From Bacillota bacterium (GTDB lineage Bacteria > Bacillota > Clostridia > UBA1381): a stretch of 8,339 nucleotides of DNA. Within the stretch, counting starts at the first letter, position 1; the number at the start of each line of letters is the position of its first letter. A model generated the notes under the pieces. It had not been told where the DNA came from and did no database searches. It saw only the letters and a program-made list of their open reading frames with translations. Positions 1 to 6,216 of this stretch are shown here, in pieces. The translations under genes and the position numbers were made by a program. The stretch spans positions 548-8,886 of the forward strand of contig JAJPXA010000014.1 in the NCBI GenBank assembly GCA_021205715.1, written 5' to 3'.

Positions 1-58
1 CGAGCTGCTTTCGGATATGGGCAAGGCTCCGATAGATTGGCAGATTGAGAATATATAG
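1..58 (+). CDS. 3' end of an unidentified gene (partial)
   Basis: An open frame enters from the left edge and stops at TAG 56-58. It gives the C-terminal peptide ELLSDMGKAPIDWQIENI. Codon choice (CTG, CTT, TCG, GGC, CCG) resembles the genes that follow, and the stop lies 68 nt before coaE, so an upstream gene of the same operon is plausible. In many Clostridia polA precedes coaE, but this peptide does not resemble the usual DNA polymerase I C-terminus, so I do not assign it. Eighteen residues are too few to identify a family, and chance openness cannot be excluded. Confidence 0.45.
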   Translation, partial: ELLSDMGKAPIDWQIENI

Positions 59-126
59 CTCTTCCGCGCTTTTTCGGCGGGTTGGGTTTTCGTATATGAC
101 ATTTTAAAAGGAACGGAGGAACGGTT

Positions 127-723
127 ATGAAAATTTTCGGCTTGACGGGCGGCAGCGGTACGGGTAAATCCACAGTTTCATCACTGCTTTTGAACAGGGG
201 GATATATGTCGTGGACACGGACCGCTTGTCAAGAGTGGTTGTGAAAAAAGGCACACAATGCCTTGACGAGCTTGTTCATATGTTCGGCGGGGAGATTTTG
301 CGCGATGACGGAACGCTGAACAGAAAAAAGCTCGGCGAGATAGTCTTTAACGATGAGGAAAAATTAAAGGTTTTAAACCGTATAACGCATCATTATATCA
401 AATACGCGATAATGGGCGAGCTTAGAAATTGCGAATCGGAATACGCCGCGATTGACGGGGCGGTTATAATAGGAAGCCCCGTTGAGGAGCTGTGCGACTT
501 TATTGTGACGGTTGACGCGGACTACGATATTCGCCTGCGCCGCGTAATCGAGCGCGACGGCATAAGCGAGGAGTACGCGCGCTCGCGCATTGATTCGCAG
601 ATGTCCTCCGAGGAATACCGCGCGGGGGCGAAATATATAATTGAAAACAACGGTACATATGAGGAGTTGGAACGCGCGGTGTATGACGTGTGCGACCAAA
701 TTAAGGGGATTAAGGACGCTTGA
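127..723 (+). CDS. coaE: Dephospho-CoA kinase
   Basis: This cytoplasmic enzyme phosphorylates the ribose 3'-OH of dephospho-CoA with ATP, the last step of coenzyme A synthesis. The 198-aa length is normal for the family. The P-loop GGSGTGKST lies at residues 8-16. An acidic DTD (30-32), the equivalent of the family's DAD, follows, then the DG..NR..L..IVF block (61-74), LNRITH (83-88) and RIDSQM (154-159) in the lid region. The C-terminal IIENNG (171-176) matches the family's V-I-x-N-x-G pattern. The ATG has a strong ribosome-binding site (GGAGGA, 115-120). One oddity is that the usual P-L-L-F-E segment near residue 110 is replaced by a different stretch (DGAVIIGSPVEE). The other motifs are intact, so I expect an active enzyme. 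The gene is followed by a lytic transglycosylase gene, 87 nt on. Confidence 0.95.
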   Translation: MKIFGLTGGSGTGKSTVSSLLLNRGIYVVDTDRLSRVVVKKGTQCLDELVHMFGGEILRDDGTLNRKKLGEIVFNDEEKLKVLNRITHHYIKYAIMGELRNCESEYAAIDGAVIIGSPVEELCDFIVTVDADYDIRLRRVIERDGISEEYARSRIDSQMSSEEYRAGAKYIIENNGTYEELERAVYDVCDQIKGIKDA

Positions 724-727
724 GCGC

Positions 728-771
728 GAATTGTCCGATTAAACAAAGGTGGCTTGCCGTTTAAACAATTC
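728..771 (+). other. Imperfect hairpin between coaE and the transglycosylase gene
   Basis: The lower arms GAATTGT (728-734) and ACAATTC (765-771) pair perfectly. After a 4-nt bulge, TTAAAC (739-744) pairs with GTTTAA (759-764). This gives 13 base pairs around a 14-nt loop. No T-run follows, so it is not a standard intrinsic terminator. It could be an mRNA stability or processing element or a weak pause site. Function is inference only. Confidence 0.35.
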
Positions 772-810
772 CATACCGTGAAAAATAACGAGTAAACGAG
801 GTTCGGGTTA

Positions 811-1353
811 TTGTCAAAATTATTTAAGTTTTTTTTGGCGCTGTTGGCGGCAGCTCTCGCGGTTGCCGCGGTAATCGGCGGCTACAGTGTCGGAAAGCGC
901 GCGACTTATCCTGTGGCATACAGCGAGTATATAATTAAATATGCCGATGAGTATGAGCTTGATATATTTCTTGTGATGGGCGTTATAAAGCAGGAAAGCA
1001 ATTTCGTTCCGGATGCCGAATCCGATTACGCCTGCGGACTTATGCAGCTTACGGAGGAAACTGCCGCGTGGAATGCGGAGCAGATGGGACTTAACGATTA
1101 CGATTACAAGGATCCCGAAACGAATATTCGAATAGGCTGTCATTATCTGCGCTATCTTATCGACCATTATCAAAATACCGACACCGCGCTCGCCGCGTAC
1201 AACGCCGGTATGGGGAATGTGTCGGAATGGCTCGCAAATCCCGATTACAGCTCCGACGGAGTTACGCTCGACGAGATACCGTTTTCGGAAACGCGCCATT
1301 ATGTGAAGAAGGTAAACGGCTATTGCGAAAAATACCGCGAGCAATACGGTTAA
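811..1353 (+). CDS. Membrane-anchored lytic transglycosylase (Slt/SLT domain family)
   Basis: This enzyme is predicted to cleave the MurNAc-GlcNAc bond of peptidoglycan outside the membrane, forming 1,6-anhydro ends during wall remodelling. The 180-aa protein has a hydrophobic N-terminal segment (about residues 7-25) that acts as a signal or anchor. A single SLT domain follows. It shows the catalytic glutamate in ESNF (E62), GLMQL (76-80) following a serine at 71, and AYNAG (129-133). These are the hallmarks of family 1 transglycosylases (Slt70-like, goose-lysozyme fold). The start is TTG at 811, supported by a GAGG-type site (798-802) and by placing the membrane segment at the N-terminus. 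It lies between coaE and a kinase gene. The downstream uppP also serves wall metabolism. The domain is confident, but the individual substrate preference cannot be read. Confidence 0.93.
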   Translation: MSKLFKFFLALLAAALAVAAVIGGYSVGKRATYPVAYSEYIIKYADEYELDIFLVMGVIKQESNFVPDAESDYACGLMQLTEETAAWNAEQMGLNDYDYKDPETNIRIGCHYLRYLIDHYQNTDTALAAYNAGMGNVSEWLANPDYSSDGVTLDEIPFSETRHYVKKVNGYCEKYREQYG

Positions 1354-1427
1354 ACAAGACGGTTTTATTGTTAAACCAAACAATTTTATATAAACATACG
1401 GCTAAAACACTGAAAGGAGTGGTTATT

Positions 1428-2048
1428 ATGGCACTTGTTATCACAATAGGCAGACAATACGGAAGCGGAGGCAAGGATATCGGTATGAGCATCGCAAAGA
1501 CTCTCGATATTCCTTTCTACGATAAGGAAATCGTGGAGATGGCGGCGCAAAAGGGCAATATGAGCAAGGATACCGCGAAAACGGTTGACGAAAAGGCTAC
1601 AAACAGCTTTTTATACTCGCTTATAAGCGGCGGATATTCCTCGAGCGGCACATCGCTTTACTATGAAATGCCGATAAACGACAAGCTTTTTATCGCGCAG
1701 TCGGAGGTTATAAAGGAGCTTGCGCGCAAAGGCTCGTGCGTTATTGTCGGCAGATGCGCGGATTATGTTTTGCGCGACGAAAAGAATATCGAGCTTTGCA
1801 GCGCGTTTATTTACGGCGGACTCGATTACAGAATCGGGCGCGTTATGGAGCGCTATCCCGAGCTTACGCACGCCAAGGCTAAGGATAAGGTGACAAAAAC
1901 CGACAAGCAGCGCCGCACGTATTACGATTACTATACCGACGGTAACTGGGGCGTTATGAGCAATTACGACGTTTGTATAAACACCGAATCGTTCGGTATC
2001 GAAAACAGCGCGCAGATGCTGGCGTCGTATCTTAAAAATAAAAAGTAA
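1428..2048 (+). CDS. Cytidylate kinase-like family protein
   Basis: This is a P-loop nucleotide kinase of the cytidylate kinase-like (Cytidylate_kin2) family, common in Clostridia and distinct from canonical Cmk. The exact phosphate acceptor is not established. The 206-aa protein opens with ITIGRQYGSGGKDIG (residues 5-19), the family's variant P-loop. It has VGRCADYVL (108-116) and a lid-like stretch DKQRRTYYDYY (159-169), with W174 and NYD (179-181) close behind. The frame is open back to 1227, but the upstream part overlaps the transglycosylase gene in another frame. The ATG at 1428 has the ribosome-binding site AAAGGAG (1413-1419), and the protein motif begins directly there. The downstream uppP starts 21 nt after its stop, which suggests co-transcription. 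Assignment to the family is firm; nucleotide specificity is uncertain. Confidence 0.9.
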   Translation: MALVITIGRQYGSGGKDIGMSIAKTLDIPFYDKEIVEMAAQKGNMSKDTAKTVDEKATNSFLYSLISGGYSSSGTSLYYEMPINDKLFIAQSEVIKELARKGSCVIVGRCADYVLRDEKNIELCSAFIYGGLDYRIGRVMERYPELTHAKAKDKVTKTDKQRRTYYDYYTDGNWGVMSNYDVCINTESFGIENSAQMLASYLKNKK

Positions 2049-2069
2049 TTAATATGGGAGTGGACTTCT

Positions 2070-2900
2070 TTGCTTGCAGAAATTATTAAAAGTATAATAC
2101 TCGGCATTGTCGAGGGCATTACGGAGTGGCTTCCGATAAGCTCGACGGGTCATATGATTTTGGTGAACGAGTTTATCGGCAATACCGAAGGCGCGTTTAC
2201 AAGCTCGGACTTGTATTTGTACGTTATTCAGCTTGGCGCCATTTTGGCGGTGGTCACAATGTTTTTCCACAAGCTGAACCCGTTTTCGCCGAAAAAAACC
2301 TCGGTCGAGAAAAAGGAAACGTGGCAGATGTGGTTTAAGGTTATCGTCGCTTGTATTCCGGCGGCGGTTATCGGACTTCTGCTTAACGATTATATGGACA
2401 GCTGGGAAAACTGGAAAGTGGTTTCCGCGACGCTGATTGTGTACGGTATTGCTTTTTTGGCCGTGGAGAGCGTAAACAAGAAAGAAAAAATCAGCGATAT
2501 AAGCTCTATGAGCTATAAAACCGCGGTTCTTATCGGATTGTTCCAGGTGCTTTCGATAATTCCCGGAACATCGCGCTCGGGCGCGACAATTCTCGGAGCT
2601 ATGATTTTGGGATGCTCGCGCGGCGTCGCGGCGGAATTTTCGTTCTTCCTGGCGATTCCCGTGATGTTCGGCGTAAGTCTTTTGAAGATTGCAACCTACG
2701 GCGAGCCGGTGTCGGGCGGCGATATAGCGGTTTTGCTTATAGGTATGGCGGCGGCTTACGCGGTGTCGATGGCGGCGATAAAATTCCTTATGGACTATGT
2801 GCGAAAGCACAGCTTTAAGCCGTTCGGTTGGTACAGAATCATATTGGGAGCCGTCGTTATATTGTACTTTTGGCTTATACAGCCGATAATCGCGGGATAA
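2070..2900 (+). CDS. uppP: Undecaprenyl-diphosphatase (UppP/BacA)
   Basis: This integral membrane phosphatase removes one phosphate from undecaprenyl pyrophosphate, recycling the lipid carrier for peptidoglycan and other wall polymers. High copy is known to raise bacitracin resistance. The 276-aa length is typical. The first family motif EGITEWLPISSTGH (residues 15-28) includes the acidic pair E15/E19 and H28. The second, PGTSRSGAT (165-173), includes R169, and both contribute to the active site. Several hydrophobic segments fit a polytopic protein. The start is TTG at 2070, following a GGGAGTGG site (2056-2063); it gives the expected N-terminus just before the first motif. It probably shares transcription with the kinase gene 21 nt upstream. 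A separate promoter begins immediately after its stop. Confidence 0.96.
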   Translation: MLAEIIKSIILGIVEGITEWLPISSTGHMILVNEFIGNTEGAFTSSDLYLYVIQLGAILAVVTMFFHKLNPFSPKKTSVEKKETWQMWFKVIVACIPAAVIGLLLNDYMDSWENWKVVSATLIVYGIAFLAVESVNKKEKISDISSMSYKTAVLIGLFQVLSIIPGTSRSGATILGAMILGCSRGVAAEFSFFLAIPVMFGVSLLKIATYGEPVSGGDIAVLLIGMAAAYAVSMAAIKFLMDYVRKHSFKPFGWYRIILGAVVILYFWLIQPIIAG

Positions 2901-2903
2901 ATA

Positions 2904-2932
2904 TTGACTTTTCGCGCGGTTTCGTATATACT
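2904..2932 (+). promoter_or_regulatory. Sigma-A type promoter for thrH
   Basis: A -35 box TTGACT (2904-2909) and a -10 box TATACT (2927-2932) are separated by exactly 17 bp. Each box differs from consensus by one base. Transcription would start near 2939, about 34 nt before the thrH ATG. An inverted repeat, GTATAT (2924-2929) and ATATAC (2935-2940), overlaps the -10 box and could be an operator, or simply AT-rich sequence. Confidence 0.8.
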
Positions 2933-2972
2933 TAATATACTCACGTAAAATTTAAAATTAAGGAGAATAAAA

Positions 2973-3575
2973 ATGGATATTGTATGTTTGGATTTGGAGG
3001 GCGTTCTTGTGCCCGAAATTTGGATTGCGTTCGCGAAGGAGAGCGGCATACCGGAGCTTAAGAAAACAACCCGCGACGAGCCGGATTACGACAAGCTTAT
3101 GAGATGGCGCTTGGGCATTTTAAAGGAGCATGGTCTTGGTCTTAAGGAGATTCAGGACACCATCGCGAAAATCGACCCGATTCCGGGCGCGAAGGAGTTT
3201 TTGGACGAGCTTCGCTTGCTTACGCAGGTGATTATTATAAGCGACACATTCACGCAGTTCGCAAAGCCGCTTATGAAGAAGCTGGGTTGGCCGACGATTT
3301 TCTGCAACACGCTTGAGGTTGCCGAAAGCGGGGAAATAACCGGCTTTAAGATGCGCATTGAAAATCCGAAATACGCGACCGTTAAGGCTTTGCAGTCGAT
3401 AGGATATGACACGATAGCGAGCGGCGACAGCTATAACGACCTCGGTATGATTAAGGCGAGCAAGGCGGGATTTTTGTTTAAGAGCACCGAGCAGATTATA
3501 AAGGATAATCCGGAGCTTCCGGCGTATGAAACATATGATGATTTGCTTGCGGCGATTAAAAACGTACTTAACTAA
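2973..3575 (+). CDS. thrH: Bifunctional phosphoserine phosphatase/homoserine phosphotransferase ThrH
   Basis: This HAD-superfamily enzyme, by comparison with Pseudomonas ThrH, dephosphorylates phosphoserine and can transfer the phosphate to homoserine, linking serine and threonine synthesis. The 200-aa protein begins with the ThrH-type motif I CLDLEGVLVPEIW (residues 5-17). D7 is the nucleophile and E9 takes the place of the usual second aspartate, as in ThrH. Motif II is ISDTF with S90, motif III is K133 in NPK, and motif IV is GDSYND (151-156). TTRDEPDYD (32-40) is also typical of ThrH and lies in the cap. The ATG has a strong site, AAGGAG (2960-2965). The gene has its own promoter and terminator, so it is monocistronic. 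Activity on homoserine is inferred from the family. Confidence 0.93.
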   Translation: MDIVCLDLEGVLVPEIWIAFAKESGIPELKKTTRDEPDYDKLMRWRLGILKEHGLGLKEIQDTIAKIDPIPGAKEFLDELRLLTQVIIISDTFTQFAKPLMKKLGWPTIFCNTLEVAESGEITGFKMRIENPKYATVKALQSIGYDTIASGDSYNDLGMIKASKAGFLFKSTEQIIKDNPELPAYETYDDLLAAIKNVLN

Positions 3576-3584
3576 TCGAATTAC

Positions 3585-3616
3585 AAAAAAGCACGGGGAG
3601 TTTTCTGTGCTTTTTT
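3585..3616 (+). terminator. Intrinsic terminator after thrH
   Basis: AAAAAAGCAC (3585-3594) and GTGCTTTTTT (3607-3616) form a perfect 10-bp stem with a 12-nt loop. The right arm ends in six T residues. The A-tract upstream and T-tract downstream make it potentially bidirectional. It lies 10 nt after the thrH stop and 36 nt before the next start codon, so read-through could feed the lipoprotein gene. Confidence 0.82.
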
Positions 3617-3652
3617 GAATTGGTACACATTGGCAAAGAAAGGAATTATGAT

Positions 3653-4183
3653 ATGAAAAAAATTTTCAGTCTGTTGTTAATATGCGCGGCGCTTGTCACG
3701 GCGTCATCGTGCGTGAAAAACGCGGAGGACGCGGTTTCGACGGCGGAGCCGTCGGAATCGGCGAGCGCGTCAACGCCCAAGCCGACGCTCGCGCCGGAGG
3801 CTACGGGGGAGGTTTCGAGCTTGATAGAGAAGATTCCCGCATCGGAAGCCGAAAACGCGCCGGAAAAGGAGGAAACAAGCGTTGAAAAGAATTTTTCGGG
3901 CGATTGGATAGCGTACGCGTCCACGACCCAAAACAGCTCGCTTGAAACAGTGGAGATTACAATAAGCTACACCGGATATACCGTTAAAATGTCCTTCAGC
4001 TCGGGTGATGTTCCGACTGTCGAGTACAGCGGCACATATAAAATCAAAAAAGGAATTTTAACCTTCGATGAGAATTTTTCCGGATGCACGGCATATTTTT
4101 ATGAGGGCGATAAGGAAACGCTCGTTTTGGACAACGGCACATCGCTGATTTACTGCAAAGTCGCCGACAACGAAGAGGAGTAA
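3653..4183 (+). CDS. Predicted lipoprotein of unknown function
   Basis: This 176-aa protein is not assignable to a named family. It starts with a lipoprotein signal peptide: two lysines, a hydrophobic core (residues 4-17) and a lipobox-like ASSC with the acylated cysteine at 20. A linker rich in Ser, Ala, Pro, Thr and Glu (about 25-75) follows. The last 90 residues are rich in alternating Thr, Tyr, Val and Ser, begin with FSGDWIAY and look like a small beta-sheet domain that may sit at the cell surface. The frame stays open back to 3620, but ATG 3653 is preferred because of AAAGGA (3639-3644) and the immediate signal peptide. No clear promoter is seen between the thrH terminator and this gene, so it may depend on read-through or on a weak promoter. 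Confidence 0.82.
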   Translation: MKKIFSLLLICAALVTASSCVKNAEDAVSTAEPSESASASTPKPTLAPEATGEVSSLIEKIPASEAENAPEKEETSVEKNFSGDWIAYASTTQNSSLETVEITISYTGYTVKMSFSSGDVPTVEYSGTYKIKKGILTFDENFSGCTAYFYEGDKETLVLDNGTSLIYCKVADNEEE

Positions 4184-4244
4184 AGGCTGTATGGCTTAAA
4201 ACCACGTTTTTTACGACAATTTTTAAGTGTTTTAAATAAAATGC

Positions 4245-4273
4245 TTGCATATTGGCTTAAAGTGTATTATAAT
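4245..4273 (+). promoter_or_regulatory. Sigma-A type promoter for the zinc-ribbon protein gene
   Basis: A -35 box TTGCAT (4245-4250) and a perfect -10 box TATAAT (4268-4273) are separated by 17 bp. The predicted start near 4280 gives an untranslated leader of about 108 nt. The 9-mer TGGCTTAAA occurs in the spacer (4253-4261) and again at 4192-4200, so a repeated binding site is possible. Confidence 0.78.
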
Positions 4274-4290
4274 AGCAATGTTGAAGTTTT

Positions 4291-4317
4291 GTTACCAAAC
4301 CGTTTCAGCGGTATAAC
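4291..4317 (+). other. Leader hairpin upstream of the zinc-ribbon protein gene
   Basis: In the leader, GTTA (4291-4294) pairs with TAAC (4314-4317), and ACCG (4299-4302) pairs with CGGT (4309-4312) around a TTTCAG loop. The two helices are joined by a lopsided internal loop. It does not match a riboswitch class that I recognise. The rest of the leader, to 4387, holds only the ribosome-binding site (GAGG, 4375-4378). Confidence 0.3.
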
Positions 4318-4387
4318 AGAATGTTTTCAAACAAGCTACAGGGCATTGCGGCTTTGTATGATATTAGTAATTGTGAGGTAACAGTTA

Positions 4388-5206
4388 ATGCGGGAAAAAA
4401 TCTATTGCACAAGGTGCGGCAGAGAAATAAGGGACGGCTTGCTCTACTGCGACAGGTGCGGACAGTCGGTCAGGAAAAGTATGGAACGACAAAAACCGCT
4501 TAAATATCGTCAGATAGAGGAAATACATAAGGAGCGAACCGTAAGAAAACAGCATCAGCAGGAAAAGGCGATAAAAAGGAAACAGCAAAAGGAAAAGGCG
4601 CTTAAAAGAACCAGGGCAATGGTGCTTGTTCTTCTGTTGCTTATAATAGCGCTGATCTGCGTGCTTATCGGTTACATATCAATGTCAAACGACGGCGGAA
4701 TGAAGGACATGGACGATCTTAGACAGGAAAATATATCCGCGACCGAGGAGCCGGAGGCGACAGCTTCGGCGAATGTTGTTATTACGACTACAAGCCCTTC
4801 GGAGATTGACACCGATTATACCCAATACGCGATAAGCGGGCAGACGGTTTCGTATCCCTCGTCCTTTGTAAGCGTTGACACGCAGGGCGGCGAATCGATT
4901 AGGCTTACGGATGAATCGGGCGGCGGCGTTATTACAATCGGTCAGGAAACCCCGAGCGGCAGCGCAAACGAGATGATGGGCGAGTATTACTCGAAAGCCG
5001 GTCTGAGCGGGGAACCGGAGGTTTCCACGGCAAATCAAACGCGGTATTTGATAACCTACACTCTTGACGGAACGGTGACGCACAGAAAACTTGTGATAAA
5101 GAACGGAGCGGCGGTCTATTATGAGTTTACATACAGCAGCTCCTCAAGCAGTAAGTCGGAATATGAACAATACATAGAGGAAATGGACGCGCTTTTCAGC
5201 GATTAA
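4388..5206 (+). CDS. Zinc-ribbon single-pass membrane protein with an extracytoplasmic domain
   Basis: This 272-aa protein has four parts. Residues 7-24 form a zinc ribbon with two Cys-x-x-Cys pairs (C7/C10 and C21/C24). Residues 30-76 are a very basic, Lys/Arg/Gln-rich stretch, probably helical and possibly coiled. Residues 77-97 form one transmembrane helix. An acidic Ser/Thr-rich linker (about 105-140) leads to a C-terminal domain (about 145-272). The basic side before the helix predicts a cytoplasmic zinc ribbon and an external C-terminus. The tail, from a Y-P-S-S-F stretch through strands to a final helix ending F-S-D, recalls the Mog1/PsbP-like fold; that is inference. Such proteins are common in Clostridia without known function. 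A GAGG site (4375-4378) supports the ATG. The gene has its own promoter and terminator. Confidence 0.85.
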   Translation: MREKIYCTRCGREIRDGLLYCDRCGQSVRKSMERQKPLKYRQIEEIHKERTVRKQHQQEKAIKRKQQKEKALKRTRAMVLVLLLLIIALICVLIGYISMSNDGGMKDMDDLRQENISATEEPEATASANVVITTTSPSEIDTDYTQYAISGQTVSYPSSFVSVDTQGGESIRLTDESGGGVITIGQETPSGSANEMMGEYYSKAGLSGEPEVSTANQTRYLITYTLDGTVTHRKLVIKNGAAVYYEFTYSSSSSSKSEYEQYIEEMDALFSD

Positions 5207-5223
5207 CGCTCGGAGAGCGCCGC

Positions 5224-5256
5224 GCGCGGCAGGTCTTTGACCTGCTGTGTTTTTTT
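5224..5256 (+). terminator. Intrinsic terminator after the zinc-ribbon protein gene
   Basis: The core GCAGGTC (5229-5235) and GACCTGC (5239-5245) pair around a TTT loop. The stem can extend outward with G-T wobbles to 5224/5250. Seven T residues (5250-5256) follow. A second small hairpin, CGCTC (5207-5211) with GAGCG (5215-5219), sits directly after the stop codon. Together they should insulate the ecf operon from the upstream gene. Confidence 0.9.
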
Positions 5257-5281
5257 GTGTTCGCGGCGGAGTAAATTTATG

Positions 5282-5310
5282 TTTACAAAATGTCGGAACG
5301 GTGGTATAAT
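5282..5310 (+). promoter_or_regulatory. Extended -10 promoter for the ecfA1-ecfA2-ecfT operon
   Basis: A -35 box TTTACA (5282-5287) and a perfect TATAAT (5305-5310) are separated by 17 bp. TG at 5302-5303 makes an extended -10 element. Transcription should start near 5317, leaving a leader of about 42 nt, too short for a typical vitamin riboswitch. The ribosome-binding site is GGTGA (5348-5352). Confidence 0.85.
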
Positions 5311-5358
5311 CATTGTAAGATTTTGATATTAAAATATAACGGTTATCGGTGACGGATT

Positions 5359-6216
5359 ATGCTTAAAACGGAAGATTTGCGCTTTGATTTTGTCGAGGAA
5401 AATCCGGAAACGGGAGAGAAAAAGCGCGAGGAAATTTTAAAGGATATAAATATTGAAATAGAAAAAGGCTCGTTTACGGCGATTTTGGGACATAACGGTT
5501 CGGGGAAATCCACGCTTGCCAAGCATTTTAACGCTATACTTACCCCCACATCCGGCAAGGTTTACGTGAACGGAGCGGATACCGCGGATACAACGAGGTT
5601 GTTTGATATACGCTCGTCGGTGGGGATGGTGTTTCAAAATCCCGACAATCAGATTGTCGCGGCGGTGGTTGAGGACGATGTGGCGTTCGCGCCGGAGAAT
5701 TTGGGTGTGGAGCCGGCCGAAATACGCGGACGCGTTGACGAGAGTCTTGCCGCAGTCGGAATGACGGAATACGCGAAAGCGGAACCGTCGCGTCTTTCGG
5801 GCGGTCAAAAACAGAGGGTGGCTGTCGCGGGGGTTCTCGCGATGCGCCCGAAATGCATAGTTTTGGATGAGCCGACCGCGATGCTCGATCCGCGCGGACG
5901 CGCCGAGGTTATGAGCATCGTAAAGCGCTTAAACCGTGAGAGCGGCATAACCGTGGTTTTGATAACGCATTATATGGACGAGGCGGCGGAGGCGGACAGA
6001 ACAATTGTTATTGACGATGGCAGGATAGTTCTTGACGGCGCGCCGAGAGAGGTGTTTTCGAATACGGACGAGCTTGAAGAGCTTGGGCTTGACGTTCCGC
6101 AGGTCACGCGCCTTGCGGATATGCTGAAAAAGGACGGCTTTGATATACGCGGCGATATTCTGACGGTTGACGAGGCAGCGGAGGAAATAGCAAAACTTTT
6201 GGACGGTAGAATATAA
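5359..6216 (+). CDS. ecfA1: ECF transporter ATPase subunit EcfA1
   Basis: This is one of the two ABC ATPases that power energy-coupling factor importers for vitamins and metal ions. It works on the cytoplasmic face as a heterodimer with EcfA2, bound to EcfT. The 285-aa protein has Walker A GHNGSGKST (residues 44-52), Q-loop Q93 in FQNPDNQ, signature LSGGQ (146-150), Walker B ending in the catalytic E171 (CIVLDEP), and switch histidine H204. The FQNPDNQ sequence is typical of EcfA1. The C-terminal PQVTRLADML region is typical of Ecf ATPases. The ATG at 5359 follows a GGTGA site. Its TAA shares one base with the ecfA2 start, which implies translational coupling. All catalytic motifs are intact. 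Confidence 0.95.
   Translation: MLKTEDLRFDFVEENPETGEKKREEILKDINIEIEKGSFTAILGHNGSGKSTLAKHFNAILTPTSGKVYVNGADTADTTRLFDIRSSVGMVFQNPDNQIVAAVVEDDVAFAPENLGVEPAEIRGRVDESLAAVGMTEYAKAEPSRLSGGQKQRVAVAGVLAMRPKCIVLDEPTAMLDPRGRAEVMSIVKRLNRESGITVVLITHYMDEAAEADRTIVIDDGRIVLDGAPREVFSNTDELEELGLDVPQVTRLADMLKKDGFDIRGDILTVDEAAEEIAKLLDGRI

Noticed and set aside
64..80. Terminator between the first partial gene and coaE
   Set aside because: CCGC (64-67) can pair with GCGG (77-80), but four base pairs and no following T-run are too weak.
820..1383. Minus-strand open frame of 187 codons opposite the transglycosylase gene
   Set aside because: It lies antisense to a gene with clear catalytic motifs and shows no protein family features.
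1227..1427. Upstream extension of the cytidylate kinase-like gene
   Set aside because: The frame is open, but it overlaps the transglycosylase gene, encodes no family sequence, and the ATG at 1428 has a strong ribosome-binding site and the family N-terminus.
2049..2810. Long minus-strand open frame (253 codons) opposite uppP
   Set aside because: It is the mirror of the well-supported uppP gene, its product is rich in His and Arg with no recognisable motif, and no ribosome-binding site was evident.
3620..3652. Earlier start for the lipoprotein gene
   Set aside because: It would put eleven polar residues before the signal peptide; ATG 3653 has a good ribosome-binding site and a normal lysine-hydrophobic signal start.
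5311..5358. Vitamin riboswitch in front of the ecf operon
   Set aside because: The predicted leader is only about 42 nt and shows no conserved riboswitch core.
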